A DNA stretch of 7,447 nt. It comes from Bacteroidota bacterium (GTDB lineage: Bacteria > Bacteroidota > Bacteroidia > Flavobacteriales > Flavobacteriaceae). Location: NCBI GenBank assembly GCA_021793535.1, contig JAJYSO010000078.1, forward strand, positions 1 through 7,447. The letters run 5' to 3'. Of the stretch, positions 1 through 6,517 are shown piece after piece; within the stretch, counting starts at the first letter, position 1, and the number at the start of each line of letters is the position of its first letter. Both the position numbers and the translations under genes were made by a program. The notes beneath the pieces are model-generated. The model saw only the letters and a list, made by a program, of their open reading frames with translations, was not told where the DNA came from and did not search any database.

Positions 1-1019
1 TGCAGCAAGGGTACTTCAGCCAGAAAGATTTTGGAAATGTCCAGGGGCAGCCGGATACCTTGCAAACTATAGACCGGGTGAATGAGTTGTCTGCTTTTGT
101 TTTTGCACAGGCCGACTTTCGGATAAAAGGGGGGTGGGAGCTTAATCTAGGCATGAGTTTGAATCACAGAAACTTGCATTTTGAAAGACCTTTTCCTGTT
201 CATGAAGCGGATTTTCGTTTTAAGAATCATCCGGTTTTGGCCCCCAGAGTAGTGCTTTCGAAAAAGTGGGGAAAGCAGCATTTACTTTTTGTCAGTGCCT
301 CTAGAGGGTTCTCACCGCCGACTATTGCGGAAATTCTCCCCTCTACAGCAGAACTGAACAGAGACTTACAAGCGGAAAAAGGGACGCAATATGAATTGGG
401 AAGCAAAGGAGATTTGTTTGCAGGAAACTGGCGCTATGAAGTCAATGTCTTTTTAACGCAGTTGCGTCAAAGCATTTCTTCTCGAAAGGATGAAGGAGGG
501 GGAGATTATTTTGTCAATGCAGGAAATGCCCTTCAAAAAGGAGTGGAAGCCTCTTTGAAAGGATCTATTTGGCACAACCCGGTCAGCTTTGTTTCACAGG
601 TAGATGCATGGGGAAGTGCGACCTTATTTGACTTTACCTATAAAGACTATCAAGTGGGAGATGAAGATTATTCGGGACGGCATTTTCCTGGGAGCGCCAA
701 CACTAATCTAGTTGCGGGCTTAGACTTTATCTTCTCTTTTGGTTTGCAGGCTCATGCGACCTTTCAACACACCTCCAAAATTCCTTTAAACGATGCCAAT
801 ACAGTTTATTCAAAAAGCTATGAATTGTTGGGACTGACGCTCTCGCGCTCTTTTCGGTTGATGCGAAATTTGAAGATGGAAGCTTTCATCGGAGCAGAGA
901 ACCTCTTGAATCAGTTGTACAGTTTGGGGGATGACATCAATGCGGCGGCAGGCCGGTATTACAATTTAGCGCCCAAGCGTAACTTTTCAGGAGGTGTACG
1001 CGTTTATTACGCGCTCTAG
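1..1019 (+). CDS. TonB-dependent outer-membrane receptor, C-terminal beta-barrel part (5' end outside window)
   Basis: This is the distal part of a TonB-dependent receptor, an outer-membrane barrel that imports ligands such as ferric siderophores using energy passed on by TonB-ExbBD. The first whole codon is at 3 and the frame is open to the left edge, giving 338 visible residues. A possible TTG start at 60 lies inside the barrel and is not the real start. The visible part alternates amphipathic strands and loops. It carries a barrel motif typical of the siderophore/ferric-citrate branch of the family: SRGFSPPTIAE, then an LQAEKGTQYELGSKG stretch, then YFVNAGNALQKGVEASLKG. Near the end, GAENLLNQLY and the closing strand (GGVRVYY) fit the last barrel strands. 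The chain ends in Ala-Leu rather than the usual terminal aromatic residue. The plug domain, TonB box and signal peptide lie outside the window, so the ligand cannot be told; iron-chelate uptake is inferred from family resemblance only. Confidence 0.88.
   Translation, partial: QQGYFSQKDFGNVQGQPDTLQTIDRVNELSAFVFAQADFRIKGGWELNLGMSLNHRNLHFERPFPVHEADFRFKNHPVLAPRVVLSKKWGKQHLLFVSASRGFSPPTIAEILPSTAELNRDLQAEKGTQYELGSKGDLFAGNWRYEVNVFLTQLRQSISSRKDEGGGDYFVNAGNALQKGVEASLKGSIWHNPVSFVSQVDAWGSATLFDFTYKDYQVGDEDYSGRHFPGSANTNLVAGLDFIFSFGLQAHATFQHTSKIPLNDANTVYSKSYELLGLTLSRSFRLMRNLKMEAFIGAENLLNQLYSLGDDINAAAGRYYNLAPKRNFSGGVRVYYAL
999..1013. terminator. Small GC-rich hairpin between convergent gene ends (weak terminator candidate)
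   Basis: CGCGT at 999-1003 and ACGCG at 1009-1013 are perfect inverted repeats around a 5-base loop (TTATT). The hairpin lies within the last codons of the receptor gene and just past the stop of the efflux gene on the other strand. It is the only compact stem I see at this convergent junction. Neither strand has a T-run after it, so it does not meet the usual intrinsic-terminator pattern, and a 5-base stem can arise by chance or from codon use. Confidence 0.2.
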
Positions 1020-1021
1020 CG

Positions 1022-4000
1022 TTAAGATGGGGAGTGATCGCTGGCCTTCTTTTTCGTTGTGAAGGGGGTTGGGGGTTTTCTGCGAAAGTTTTCCTGTATG
1101 CCTTGAAAGATGACAAAGAGAACGGGAACAATAAAAACGCCCAAGAGGGTTCCGATCAGCATTCCGCCGATGGCACCCGTCCCAACAGCGTGATTGCCAA
1201 CTGCGCCGGCACCGGCGGCTAAAGCAAGCGGGATCAGCCCAAAAATAAAAGCAAACGAGGTCATGAGTATTGGCCGTAAACGCGCTTGTGCTCCCTTCAA
1301 GGCAGATTGAACCAAAGAGGCTCCTTGTCTTCTCCTTTCGAGCGCAAACTCAACAATCAGAATCGCATTTTTGGATAATAGCCCTACTAGCATGATGAGG
1401 GTAATTTGGATGTAAATACTGTTTTCTACGCCAAAAATAGCCGCAAAAATATAGGTACCTGCTAGTCCGGCGGGAAGAGAAAGCAACACGGAAAATGGAA
1501 GGATAAAGCTTCCATATTGTGCGCTGAGGAGCAAGAAAACAAAGGCAATAACCAGGATGAAAATAAACATTTTTTGACTTCCCGCGGTAATTTCTTCCTT
1601 GGTTAAACCGGAGAACTCGTACCCAAAACCGACAGGAAGCATTGTCGCAGCCACTTCGTTAATGGCGTTGATGGCATCTCCGGAGCTATAGCCAGGATTG
1701 GGCGCACCGTTTATCCCCATGGCAGTATACAAATTGAAGCGCGAAATGGATTGAGGCCCGTACACTCTTTTTAATTCGATAAAACTGGTGATGGGTGCCA
1801 TGACCCCCTCTGAATTTCTGACCTGTATATTAGTTAGGCCCTCTGGATTAGCCCGATACAGCGCGTCAGATTGATACATGACACGGTATTCTTTTCCGAA
1901 TTGATTATAGTTGGAGGCGTATACGCCTCCATAATAGCCTTGCATGGTTTCTAAAATGTCATTTACCGAAAACCCGGCTTCCTTTATTTTTTCTACGTTG
2001 ACTTCAATTTGATATTGGGGTAAAGAAGGGTCGAAGGAAGTGGAGGCATAGCGAATTTCTGGACGTTGGTTTAAAGCGGCAATGAAGTCGTTTCCGACAT
2101 TGAAGAAATCGGTTATTTCCTGTCCGCTACGGTCTTGTAATTGAAATTCAAAGCCATCCGATGTTCCGAATCCACGAATTGTGGGGGGCTGAAAAAAGAT
2201 AATTCGCGCTTCGCGGATCGCGCTGGTCTTTTGGGTTAATTGGTCGATAATCGACTGAATATCTTGGCCTTTTCTTTTTCGCTCAGCCCAAGGCTTGAGT
2301 TTGACAATGACCATTCCATAATTACTTCCTGAACCGCTGATCATCCCCCGTCCAGGAGTTCTCAGAATAGTTTCTACCTCGGGTATGGTCAAAGCCAATC
2401 GTTCTACTTCAGCAATGACTTCTTCGGTTCTTTCTATGGAGGAGGAGATGGGTAAGGCGACATCGGCGAAGACGGAACCCGTATCTTCATGGGGTACAAA
2501 AGAGCTGGGGGTCATTACTGAAAAATAGTAAAACACTCCAGAGAAAAGAACCACTCCTGAGATGACGATCCATTTTTTTCGGATTAAAAAAGCCACGGCA
2601 TCTTTATATTTTGAGGTTGTTGTCGTAAAGGCGGCGTCAAAAGCGGTAAAGAAACGCTGCAGGAAATGCCTTTTGTCCACCGTTTGGCCTTTGGGGGTAA
2701 GGAATAAGGCACACAACGCAGGGGAGAGCGTTAAGGCATTAATGGCTGATAGGATGATGGCGACGGCCAAAGTGAGTCCAAATTGTTTGTAGAAAACACC
2801 TGCGGAACCGGAAATAAAACTGACCGGGACAAATACGGCTGCCATGACCAAGGTAATGGAGATAATGGCGCTGGTGATTTCTTTCATGGCGTCTTTGGAA
2901 GCCCTCATAGAAGAGGCGTATCCCTGCTCCAATTTGGCATAAATGGCCTCAACTACCACGATCGCATCATCAACAACGATTCCGATGGCCAGGAGCAATG
3001 CAAACAGCGTAAGCAGATTAATGGTGAAACCGAATAAATACAAAAAGAAAAAGGTTCCGATAATCGCCACCGGTACGGCAATGGCAGGAATCAGGGTAGA
3101 TCGAAAATCTTGTAAAAAAATAAAAACAATAAAGAAGACCAAGATGAAGGCTTCGATCAAGGTGGTGATCACTTTTTTGATGGAGGCATCTAGAAAATCA
3201 TTTGCGTTGACGGTGGTGACATAATCGATCCCTGCAGGGAAAGACTTTTTAGCTTCCTCTAAGATGGCTATGCATTCTTTGATGACTTCACGGGCATTGG
3301 AACCCGCAGTTTGACTGATGGAATAATCTGCTGAAATTTTGCCGTCTGTAGTGGTGCTTCCTCCGTAGCCTCGGGCACCGAGTTCGATTTCCGCAATATC
3401 TTTTAAACGTAGAAATTGACCGTTCCCCGTCGACCGAATGATGATGTTTTCAAAGTCTTGGGTATCGGCCAATCGGCCTTTGTATTTGATCACATATTGG
3501 AAGGATTGATTGCCTTCTGCTCCAAATTGCCCGGGTGCGGCTTCAATATTCTGTTCAGCTAATGCGGCATAGATATCGGAGGGAATCAGTCCATAGGTAG
3601 CCATGATGTCCGGTTTTAGCCAAATCCGCATGGCATAATCTTTTTGTCCGTATGCACGGGCTTCTCCCACACCCGTTACCCGTTTTATTTGTGGAATGAT
3701 GTTTATTTCGGCATAGTTCTGCAAGAAGATATCATCGTAAGCGGGATGATCACTGGTCAGGGCAAAAATAATAAGGTTGCTGCTCTGCGTCTTGAAAGTG
3801 GAAATACCTGCTCGAGTCACTTCCTGGGGCAATCTGCTGGTCGCGGTGGCCACCCGGTTTTGTACGTTTACAGCGGCCATATCTGGATCGGTGCCAGTCT
3901 TAAAAACGATGGTGATTCGCGCACTTCCGTCATTACCGGCAGAGGAGCTCATATAGGCCATATTTTCTACCCCGTTAATTTGCTCCTCTAGGGGAATCAC

Positions 4001-4183
4001 AACACTGTTTAAGACCACTTCTGAACTGGCTCCTTGATAGGAAGTAGACACGACAATTGTGGGAGGAGCAATATCTGGATATTGTGCTACCGGAAGGTTG
4101 ATTAAGCCGAGGACTCCCAACATGACAATCAAAATGGAGATTACTGCAGCTAATACCGGTTGTTCGATAAAACGATTAAACAT
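1022..4183 (-). CDS. RND efflux transporter, HAE-1 (AcrB/MexB) type inner-membrane pump
   Basis: This is a full-length (1053 residues) hydrophobe/amphiphile efflux pump, which uses proton influx to expel drugs, detergents or other amphiphiles through a periplasmic adaptor and an outer-membrane channel. It begins with the family's typical MFNRFIEQPVLA and has TM1 at about 10-29, a large periplasmic loop, TM2-TM6 at about 338-489, TM7 at about 538-556, a second loop, and TM8-TM12 at about 870-1027. The proton-relay residues are present: Asp405-Asp406 in TM4 (GIVVDDAIVVVE), Lys938 in TM10 (LLSKNAILIVEFA), and Arg968 and Thr975 in the TM11 region (RLRPILMTS). The gene is intact. The ATG at 4183 matches the family N-terminus; no Shine-Dalgarno is visible. 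It lies 12 bases downstream of the adaptor gene, so the two are surely co-transcribed. No outer-membrane factor gene follows. Several residues matching the AcrB phenylalanine pocket are not aromatic, so the substrate range may differ from AcrB. Confidence 0.97.
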   Translation of the reverse strand: MFNRFIEQPVLAAVISILIVMLGVLGLINLPVAQYPDIAPPTIVVSTSYQGASSEVVLNSVVIPLEEQINGVENMAYMSSSAGNDGSARITIVFKTGTDPDMAAVNVQNRVATATSRLPQEVTRAGISTFKTQSSNLIIFALTSDHPAYDDIFLQNYAEINIIPQIKRVTGVGEARAYGQKDYAMRIWLKPDIMATYGLIPSDIYAALAEQNIEAAPGQFGAEGNQSFQYVIKYKGRLADTQDFENIIIRSTGNGQFLRLKDIAEIELGARGYGGSTTTDGKISADYSISQTAGSNAREVIKECIAILEEAKKSFPAGIDYVTTVNANDFLDASIKKVITTLIEAFILVFFIVFIFLQDFRSTLIPAIAVPVAIIGTFFFLYLFGFTINLLTLFALLLAIGIVVDDAIVVVEAIYAKLEQGYASSMRASKDAMKEITSAIISITLVMAAVFVPVSFISGSAGVFYKQFGLTLAVAIILSAINALTLSPALCALFLTPKGQTVDKRHFLQRFFTAFDAAFTTTTSKYKDAVAFLIRKKWIVISGVVLFSGVFYYFSVMTPSSFVPHEDTGSVFADVALPISSSIERTEEVIAEVERLALTIPEVETILRTPGRGMISGSGSNYGMVIVKLKPWAERKRKGQDIQSIIDQLTQKTSAIREARIIFFQPPTIRGFGTSDGFEFQLQDRSGQEITDFFNVGNDFIAALNQRPEIRYASTSFDPSLPQYQIEVNVEKIKEAGFSVNDILETMQGYYGGVYASNYNQFGKEYRVMYQSDALYRANPEGLTNIQVRNSEGVMAPITSFIELKRVYGPQSISRFNLYTAMGINGAPNPGYSSGDAINAINEVAATMLPVGFGYEFSGLTKEEITAGSQKMFIFILVIAFVFLLLSAQYGSFILPFSVLLSLPAGLAGTYIFAAIFGVENSIYIQITLIMLVGLLSKNAILIVEFALERRRQGASLVQSALKGAQARLRPILMTSFAFIFGLIPLALAAGAGAVGNHAVGTGAIGGMLIGTLLGVFIVPVLFVIFQGIQENFRRKPPTPFTTKKKASDHSPS

Positions 4184-4195
4184 AAAAGTGCTGTT

Positions 4196-5374
4196 TTATT
4201 TCATGGGGCGAGTAGTAGGGGTTAGTTTTTGATAGAGGCTGTCAGGATCTACAAGTTTTTTTTCTATGATCACTCCATCATGCAAGGATGGTAGTCCTTC
4301 TAGGGCGATTTGGTCTCCTGCTGTTAATCCTTCTGTGGCCACATAAAAATGTCCATCACTGTTGTCCATTACCGTTATGGGTGTACTGACGGCTTTATTT
4401 TCCGGGGTAATTAAATAAACGAATTTAGCGCCTTGTATTTCATAAGTTGCTTTTTGAGGAACGACAAGGGCCGAATCCAATCTCAAGGGAATGACAACAG
4501 TACCGCTGCTTCCGCTTCGGATACGATTTTGCGGGTTGGGAAAAGTTGCTCGTACACGAATGGAACCAGTGGCAGTATTGATGGAGCCACTGGTCGCGTC
4601 AACCTTGCCTTTTTCTGAAAACTTGGTGTTGTTTGATAAAAGCAGCTCGACAGGCGGCATGTGGGTCAATATAAATTGCAGGTGTTCCTCGGAATCTTTG
4701 GATAATTCGAGCAGTTGTTTTTCGTTGATGGAGAAATAAGCAAAAATATTCGAGATATCGGAGACTGTTGTCAAGGGCATTGGTGTGTTGGTGGTCACCA
4801 GGCTTCCTATTTTGTAGGGAAGGGTTCCCACCACGCCATCTACAGGACTGGTGATCAACGTGTACCCCACGTTGGTTTTGGCGTTGATCAAATTGGCTTG
4901 TGCCTGTGCCAAGAGTGCCTGTTCCGAGGCGAGCTTGTACTCTGCCGCTTCCAACTCGAATTTGGAGATGATGTTCTTTTCTACCAGTGTACGGGCCTTG
5001 TGTACTTCCATCTTCGCAGTGCTGATGTCAGCTTCTGCAATTTTAATGGCTGCTTCTGCTGTCCTGACCTCTTGCTCATACTGAGGAGCATCAATTTTAA
5101 ATAGAGGGTCTCCTTTTTTAACGGTCGCACCTTCGTCGACATAGATGTTTTCAATATAGCCATCTATTTTAGGTCGGATTTCTATATTTTGTTGCCCTTC
5201 TATGGTGGCGGGATATATATTTTGCAACGTTGCTGTTTGAGGAGTGAGGGTTAACACTGGATATACTAGCGGCAGTTCATCCGTTGGCGTTACACTTTTT
5301 CTTCCCTTTGTGCAAGATGACAACAACGCTGTAAGGAAGAGGAAGAGGAAAAAAGATGTTAGCCTATCGTTCAT
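4196..5374 (-). CDS. RND efflux periplasmic adaptor (membrane fusion protein), AcrA/MexA type lipoprotein
   Basis: This 392-residue adaptor joins the RND pump encoded next to it to an outer-membrane channel. The N-terminus is a lipoprotein signal: a charged start, a hydrophobic run at 8-18 and a lipobox LSSC with the acylated Cys at 21, so it should be anchored in a membrane and face the periplasm. Domains follow in family order. The first half of the barrel-sandwich (lipoyl) domain is at about 64-95 (IRPKIDGYIENIYVDEG). An Ala/Glu/Lys-rich alpha-hairpin coiled coil is at about 98-168, and the second lipoyl half at about 172-194 (TLITSPVDGVVG). A beta-barrel is at about 200-297 and a membrane-proximal domain at about 300-370. 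The ATG at 5374 is the only sensible start, because an in-frame TAG lies 24 bases before it. The stop is 12 bases ahead of the pump gene. The protein is complete and of normal length. Its promoter should lie in the 381-base gap upstream. Confidence 0.95.
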   Translation of the reverse strand: MNDRLTSFFLFLFLTALLSSCTKGRKSVTPTDELPLVYPVLTLTPQTATLQNIYPATIEGQQNIEIRPKIDGYIENIYVDEGATVKKGDPLFKIDAPQYEQEVRTAEAAIKIAEADISTAKMEVHKARTLVEKNIISKFELEAAEYKLASEQALLAQAQANLINAKTNVGYTLITSPVDGVVGTLPYKIGSLVTTNTPMPLTTVSDISNIFAYFSINEKQLLELSKDSEEHLQFILTHMPPVELLLSNNTKFSEKGKVDATSGSINTATGSIRVRATFPNPQNRIRSGSSGTVVIPLRLDSALVVPQKATYEIQGAKFVYLITPENKAVSTPITVMDNSDGHFYVATEGLTAGDQIALEGLPSLHDGVIIEKKLVDPDSLYQKLTPTTRPMK

Positions 5375-5438
5375 AATAAGAGATCTGTATGTGAACTAAT
5401 GATTGGAACTTGTTTTTAGGAATTCCTGTAAGCCTCAT
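5364..5438 (-). other. Short upstream ORF overlapping the adaptor start (possible leader peptide)
   Basis: An ATG at 5438-5436 opens a 24-codon frame (MRLTGIPKNKFQ...) that runs past the adaptor ATG in another frame and stops with TAG at 5366-5364. Such an overlap can couple or attenuate translation of the next gene. There is no recognisable ribosome binding site, no similarity I recognise and no attenuator-like codon run. A frame this short is expected by chance in a 381-base gap, so it is listed only because of its position. Confidence 0.12.
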
Positions 5439-5636
5439 ATCAGCGATCAAATTTTTTCAGGTTCATTTCTTTGTAGACTTTTTTATATCCCTTATCTCTT
5501 TATCCTATTCGTACTCCTACCACGGCGGGCTATGCTCTAAACTCAATAGGAAGGAATGAAAAGGAAAAGAAACTCGTTTGACCTCCTATCAGGTGCTAAT
5601 GTCCCACAGGTAAATTTATGTCTTGATTTGTGTTGA

Positions 5637-5654
5637 GGTTCGTTATGACGAGCC
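5637..5654. promoter_or_regulatory. 18-base imperfect dyad, weak operator candidate
   Basis: GGTTCGT (5637-5643) and ACGAGCC (5648-5654) are inverted repeats with one mismatch around a 4-base spacer (TATG). On the - strand it sits just downstream of the candidate -7 element, about where transcription would begin, a usual place for a repressor site. Dyads of this quality are expected by chance in a region this long, so only the position supports it. Confidence 0.15.
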
Positions 5655-5660
5655 GTTATT

Positions 5661-5668
5661 CAAATATA
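5661..5668 (-). promoter_or_regulatory. Candidate Bacteroidota -7 promoter element for the efflux operon
   Basis: The - strand reads TATATTTG here, an exact match to the Bacteroidota primary-sigma -7 consensus TAnnTTTG, and it faces the adaptor gene. A -33 TTG at the usual spacing of about 19-21 bases is missing; the nearest upstream TTG is 30 bases away (5701-5699). Transcription from here would give an untranslated leader of roughly 280 bases. A promoter that lacks its -33 element may need an activator, which would suit control by the neighbouring regulator, but this is inference. Confidence 0.3.
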
Positions 5669-5676
5669 GAGCATAA

Positions 5677-5693
5677 CCCCTTTGTTTGAGGGG
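5677..5693. terminator. CCCCT/AGGGG hairpin downstream of the regulator gene (weak terminator candidate)
   Basis: CCCCT (5677-5681) and AGGGG (5689-5693) form a perfect 5-base stem with a 7-base loop. On the - strand it lies about 60 bases past the response-regulator stop and is followed by the moderately T-rich TTATGCTCTATATTT. That is a poor but possible intrinsic terminator for the kinase-regulator transcript. It also sits where the -33 region of the candidate efflux promoter would be, so it could instead be part of a binding site. Confidence 0.25.
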
Positions 5694-5755
5694 CTGGGCA
5701 ATTTAAAGCGAATAAATCAGTACTCACCGCGAAAAAGGAGGGAGGTTTATCTGTT

Positions 5756-6514
5756 TTATTGTGCAACCCACTGCCGGAATTGAGCTGCCTTGTTTTTACT
5801 GATATAGATTTCTTCGGGTATATCGAGATGAGAAGGAAGGGAAACCCGTAATCGATTGTCGACCCAGATGGTGATTTTCGACATGTGCTTTTTAGCCAGA
5901 ATAAATTGTTTATTGGCTCGGAAGAATTGGACAGGATCTAAAGAGGACATAATGTGTACCAGTCGATGTGGATAGGGGTAAGATCGGCCGTTCTTATTAA
6001 AAACAGTAGTGTGTCCATTTGTGGCGTAAAAACAGGCAATATCGTCGACATCTACCGGAAGTAATTCGTCCTTTAGAGGAACAAGAATCTTCCGGGGATA
6101 AGGAGTAGTCAACTTTGCGCTGGTCAATTGCGTTAAATAATTGGCGATATCGCGTTTGCTGTATTTTTGAAACTTGTGAACGGCAGCGACCAGTTGTTCG
6201 ATAGCGATGGGCTTTAACAAATAGTCGATGCTGTTTACTTTAAAGGCTTGGAGGGCATATTTGTCATATGCTGTGGTGAAGATGACCGGTACTTCTAGGG
6301 TGATTTTATTAAAAATGGTAAAAGCTGATCCATCAGATAAATGGATATCCATGAAAATGAGATCTGGTTTTTGGGCAGTACGTGTCAGATAAGCAACTGT
6401 CTGGGCGATGCTCTCCGTCCGGCTAATTTTTTGAATATCCAATGCCGCTTCACGTAACATTTTTTCCAGGTTTTCAGAAGCGAGCGGTTCGTCTTCAATT
6501 ATTAGTATATGCAT
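5756..6514 (-). CDS. LytTR-family response regulator (REC + LytTR DNA-binding domain)
   Basis: This 252-residue protein is the DNA-binding output half of a two-component system. The receiver domain spans about 1-117. It has the acidic pocket Glu7-Asp8-Glu9 (IIEDEP), the phosphoacceptor Asp56 (LIFMDIHL), the switch Thr81 (FTTAYD), and Tyr98 with Lys101 (IDYLLKP). All key residues are present, so it should be phosphorylatable. After a short linker comes a LytTR domain, about 140-240, with the family's FFRANKQFILAKKHM segment; this domain binds direct-repeat sites through beta strands rather than a helix-turn-helix. Length and layout are normal for the LytR/AlgR class in Bacteroidota. The ATG lies 3 bases after the kinase stop (TGA GCT ATG), so the two genes are translationally coupled and form a cognate pair. 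The efflux operon begins 381 bases downstream on the same strand and is the nearest possible target, but no verified binding site is visible. Confidence 0.95.
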   Translation of the reverse strand: MHILIIEDEPLASENLEKMLREAALDIQKISRTESIAQTVAYLTRTAQKPDLIFMDIHLSDGSAFTIFNKITLEVPVIFTTAYDKYALQAFKVNSIDYLLKPIAIEQLVAAVHKFQKYSKRDIANYLTQLTSAKLTTPYPRKILVPLKDELLPVDVDDIACFYATNGHTTVFNKNGRSYPYPHRLVHIMSSLDPVQFFRANKQFILAKKHMSKITIWVDNRLRVSLPSHLDIPEEIYISKNKAAQFRQWVAQ

Positions 6515-6517
6515 AGC

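Larger units (their letters stand above)
5527..5679. repeat. Imperfect inverted repeat pair with arms at 5527-5546 and 5660-5679
   Basis: The + strand at 5527-5546 and the - strand at 5679-5660 share 15 of 20 positions, including an exact 9-base core TATGCTCTA (5531-5539) against its reverse complement (5667-5675). The arms are about 113 bases apart. One arm contains the candidate -7 element. It may be a pair of regulator sites, the worn ends of a small palindromic element, or chance: a 9-base exact inverted match is not very rare in a region this size. Confidence 0.25.
5375..5755. other. 381-base intergenic region between regulator pair and efflux operon
   Basis: No convincing gene is present: every frame is broken by stops, and the longest notable frame is the 24-codon one at its adaptor end. 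The region should hold the end of the kinase-regulator transcript and the promoter of the efflux operon. It is AT-rich towards the adaptor gene. Visible elements are a -7-like TATATTTG (5668-5661 on the - strand), a CCCCT/AGGGG hairpin (5677-5693), a dyad GGTTCGT-N4-ACGAGCC with one mismatch (5637-5654), two CGTTAT copies 13 bases apart (5641-5646, 5654-5659), a purine-rich run at about 5548-5572 and an imperfect inverted repeat (5527-5546 with 5660-5679). I see no tRNA, riboswitch or insertion-sequence end. Confidence 0.7.

Noticed and set aside
60..62. TTG as a start for a 319-residue receptor-like protein
   Set aside because: The frame is open to the left edge and the protein begins in mid-barrel without signal peptide or plug, so this is an internal Leu codon of a truncated gene.
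2562..3224. Three + strand open frames inside the pump gene (2562-2792, 2783-3037, 2943-3224)
   Set aside because: They lie opposite a strongly conserved RND gene, have low-complexity Lys/Thr/Ser-rich or Gly/Asn/His-rich composition and show no recognisable domain; they are shadows.
4433..5163. Several short open frames overlapping the adaptor gene on both strands
   Set aside because: All overlap a full-length adaptor with clear domain order, and their translations look like frame shadows.
5548..5572. Purine-rich run in the gap as a possible triplex or regulatory tract
   Set aside because: It is short, interrupted by a T and not mirrored by another tract; composition alone does not support a function.
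5611..5618. TAAATTTA as a second -7 promoter element
   Set aside because: It misses the final G of the consensus, is a simple A/T palindrome and has no -33 TTG at the expected distance.
5375..5755. tRNA, riboswitch, CRISPR or insertion sequence in the intergenic gap
   Set aside because: No cloverleaf, no conserved riboswitch core, no repeat-spacer pattern and no transposase fragment could be seen.
5751..5760. Ten-base CTGTTTTATT shared with 4191-4200, both at stop codons
   Set aside because: It is part stop codon and part A/T-rich flanking sequence; with only two copies and no further matching flank it is best taken as coincidence.
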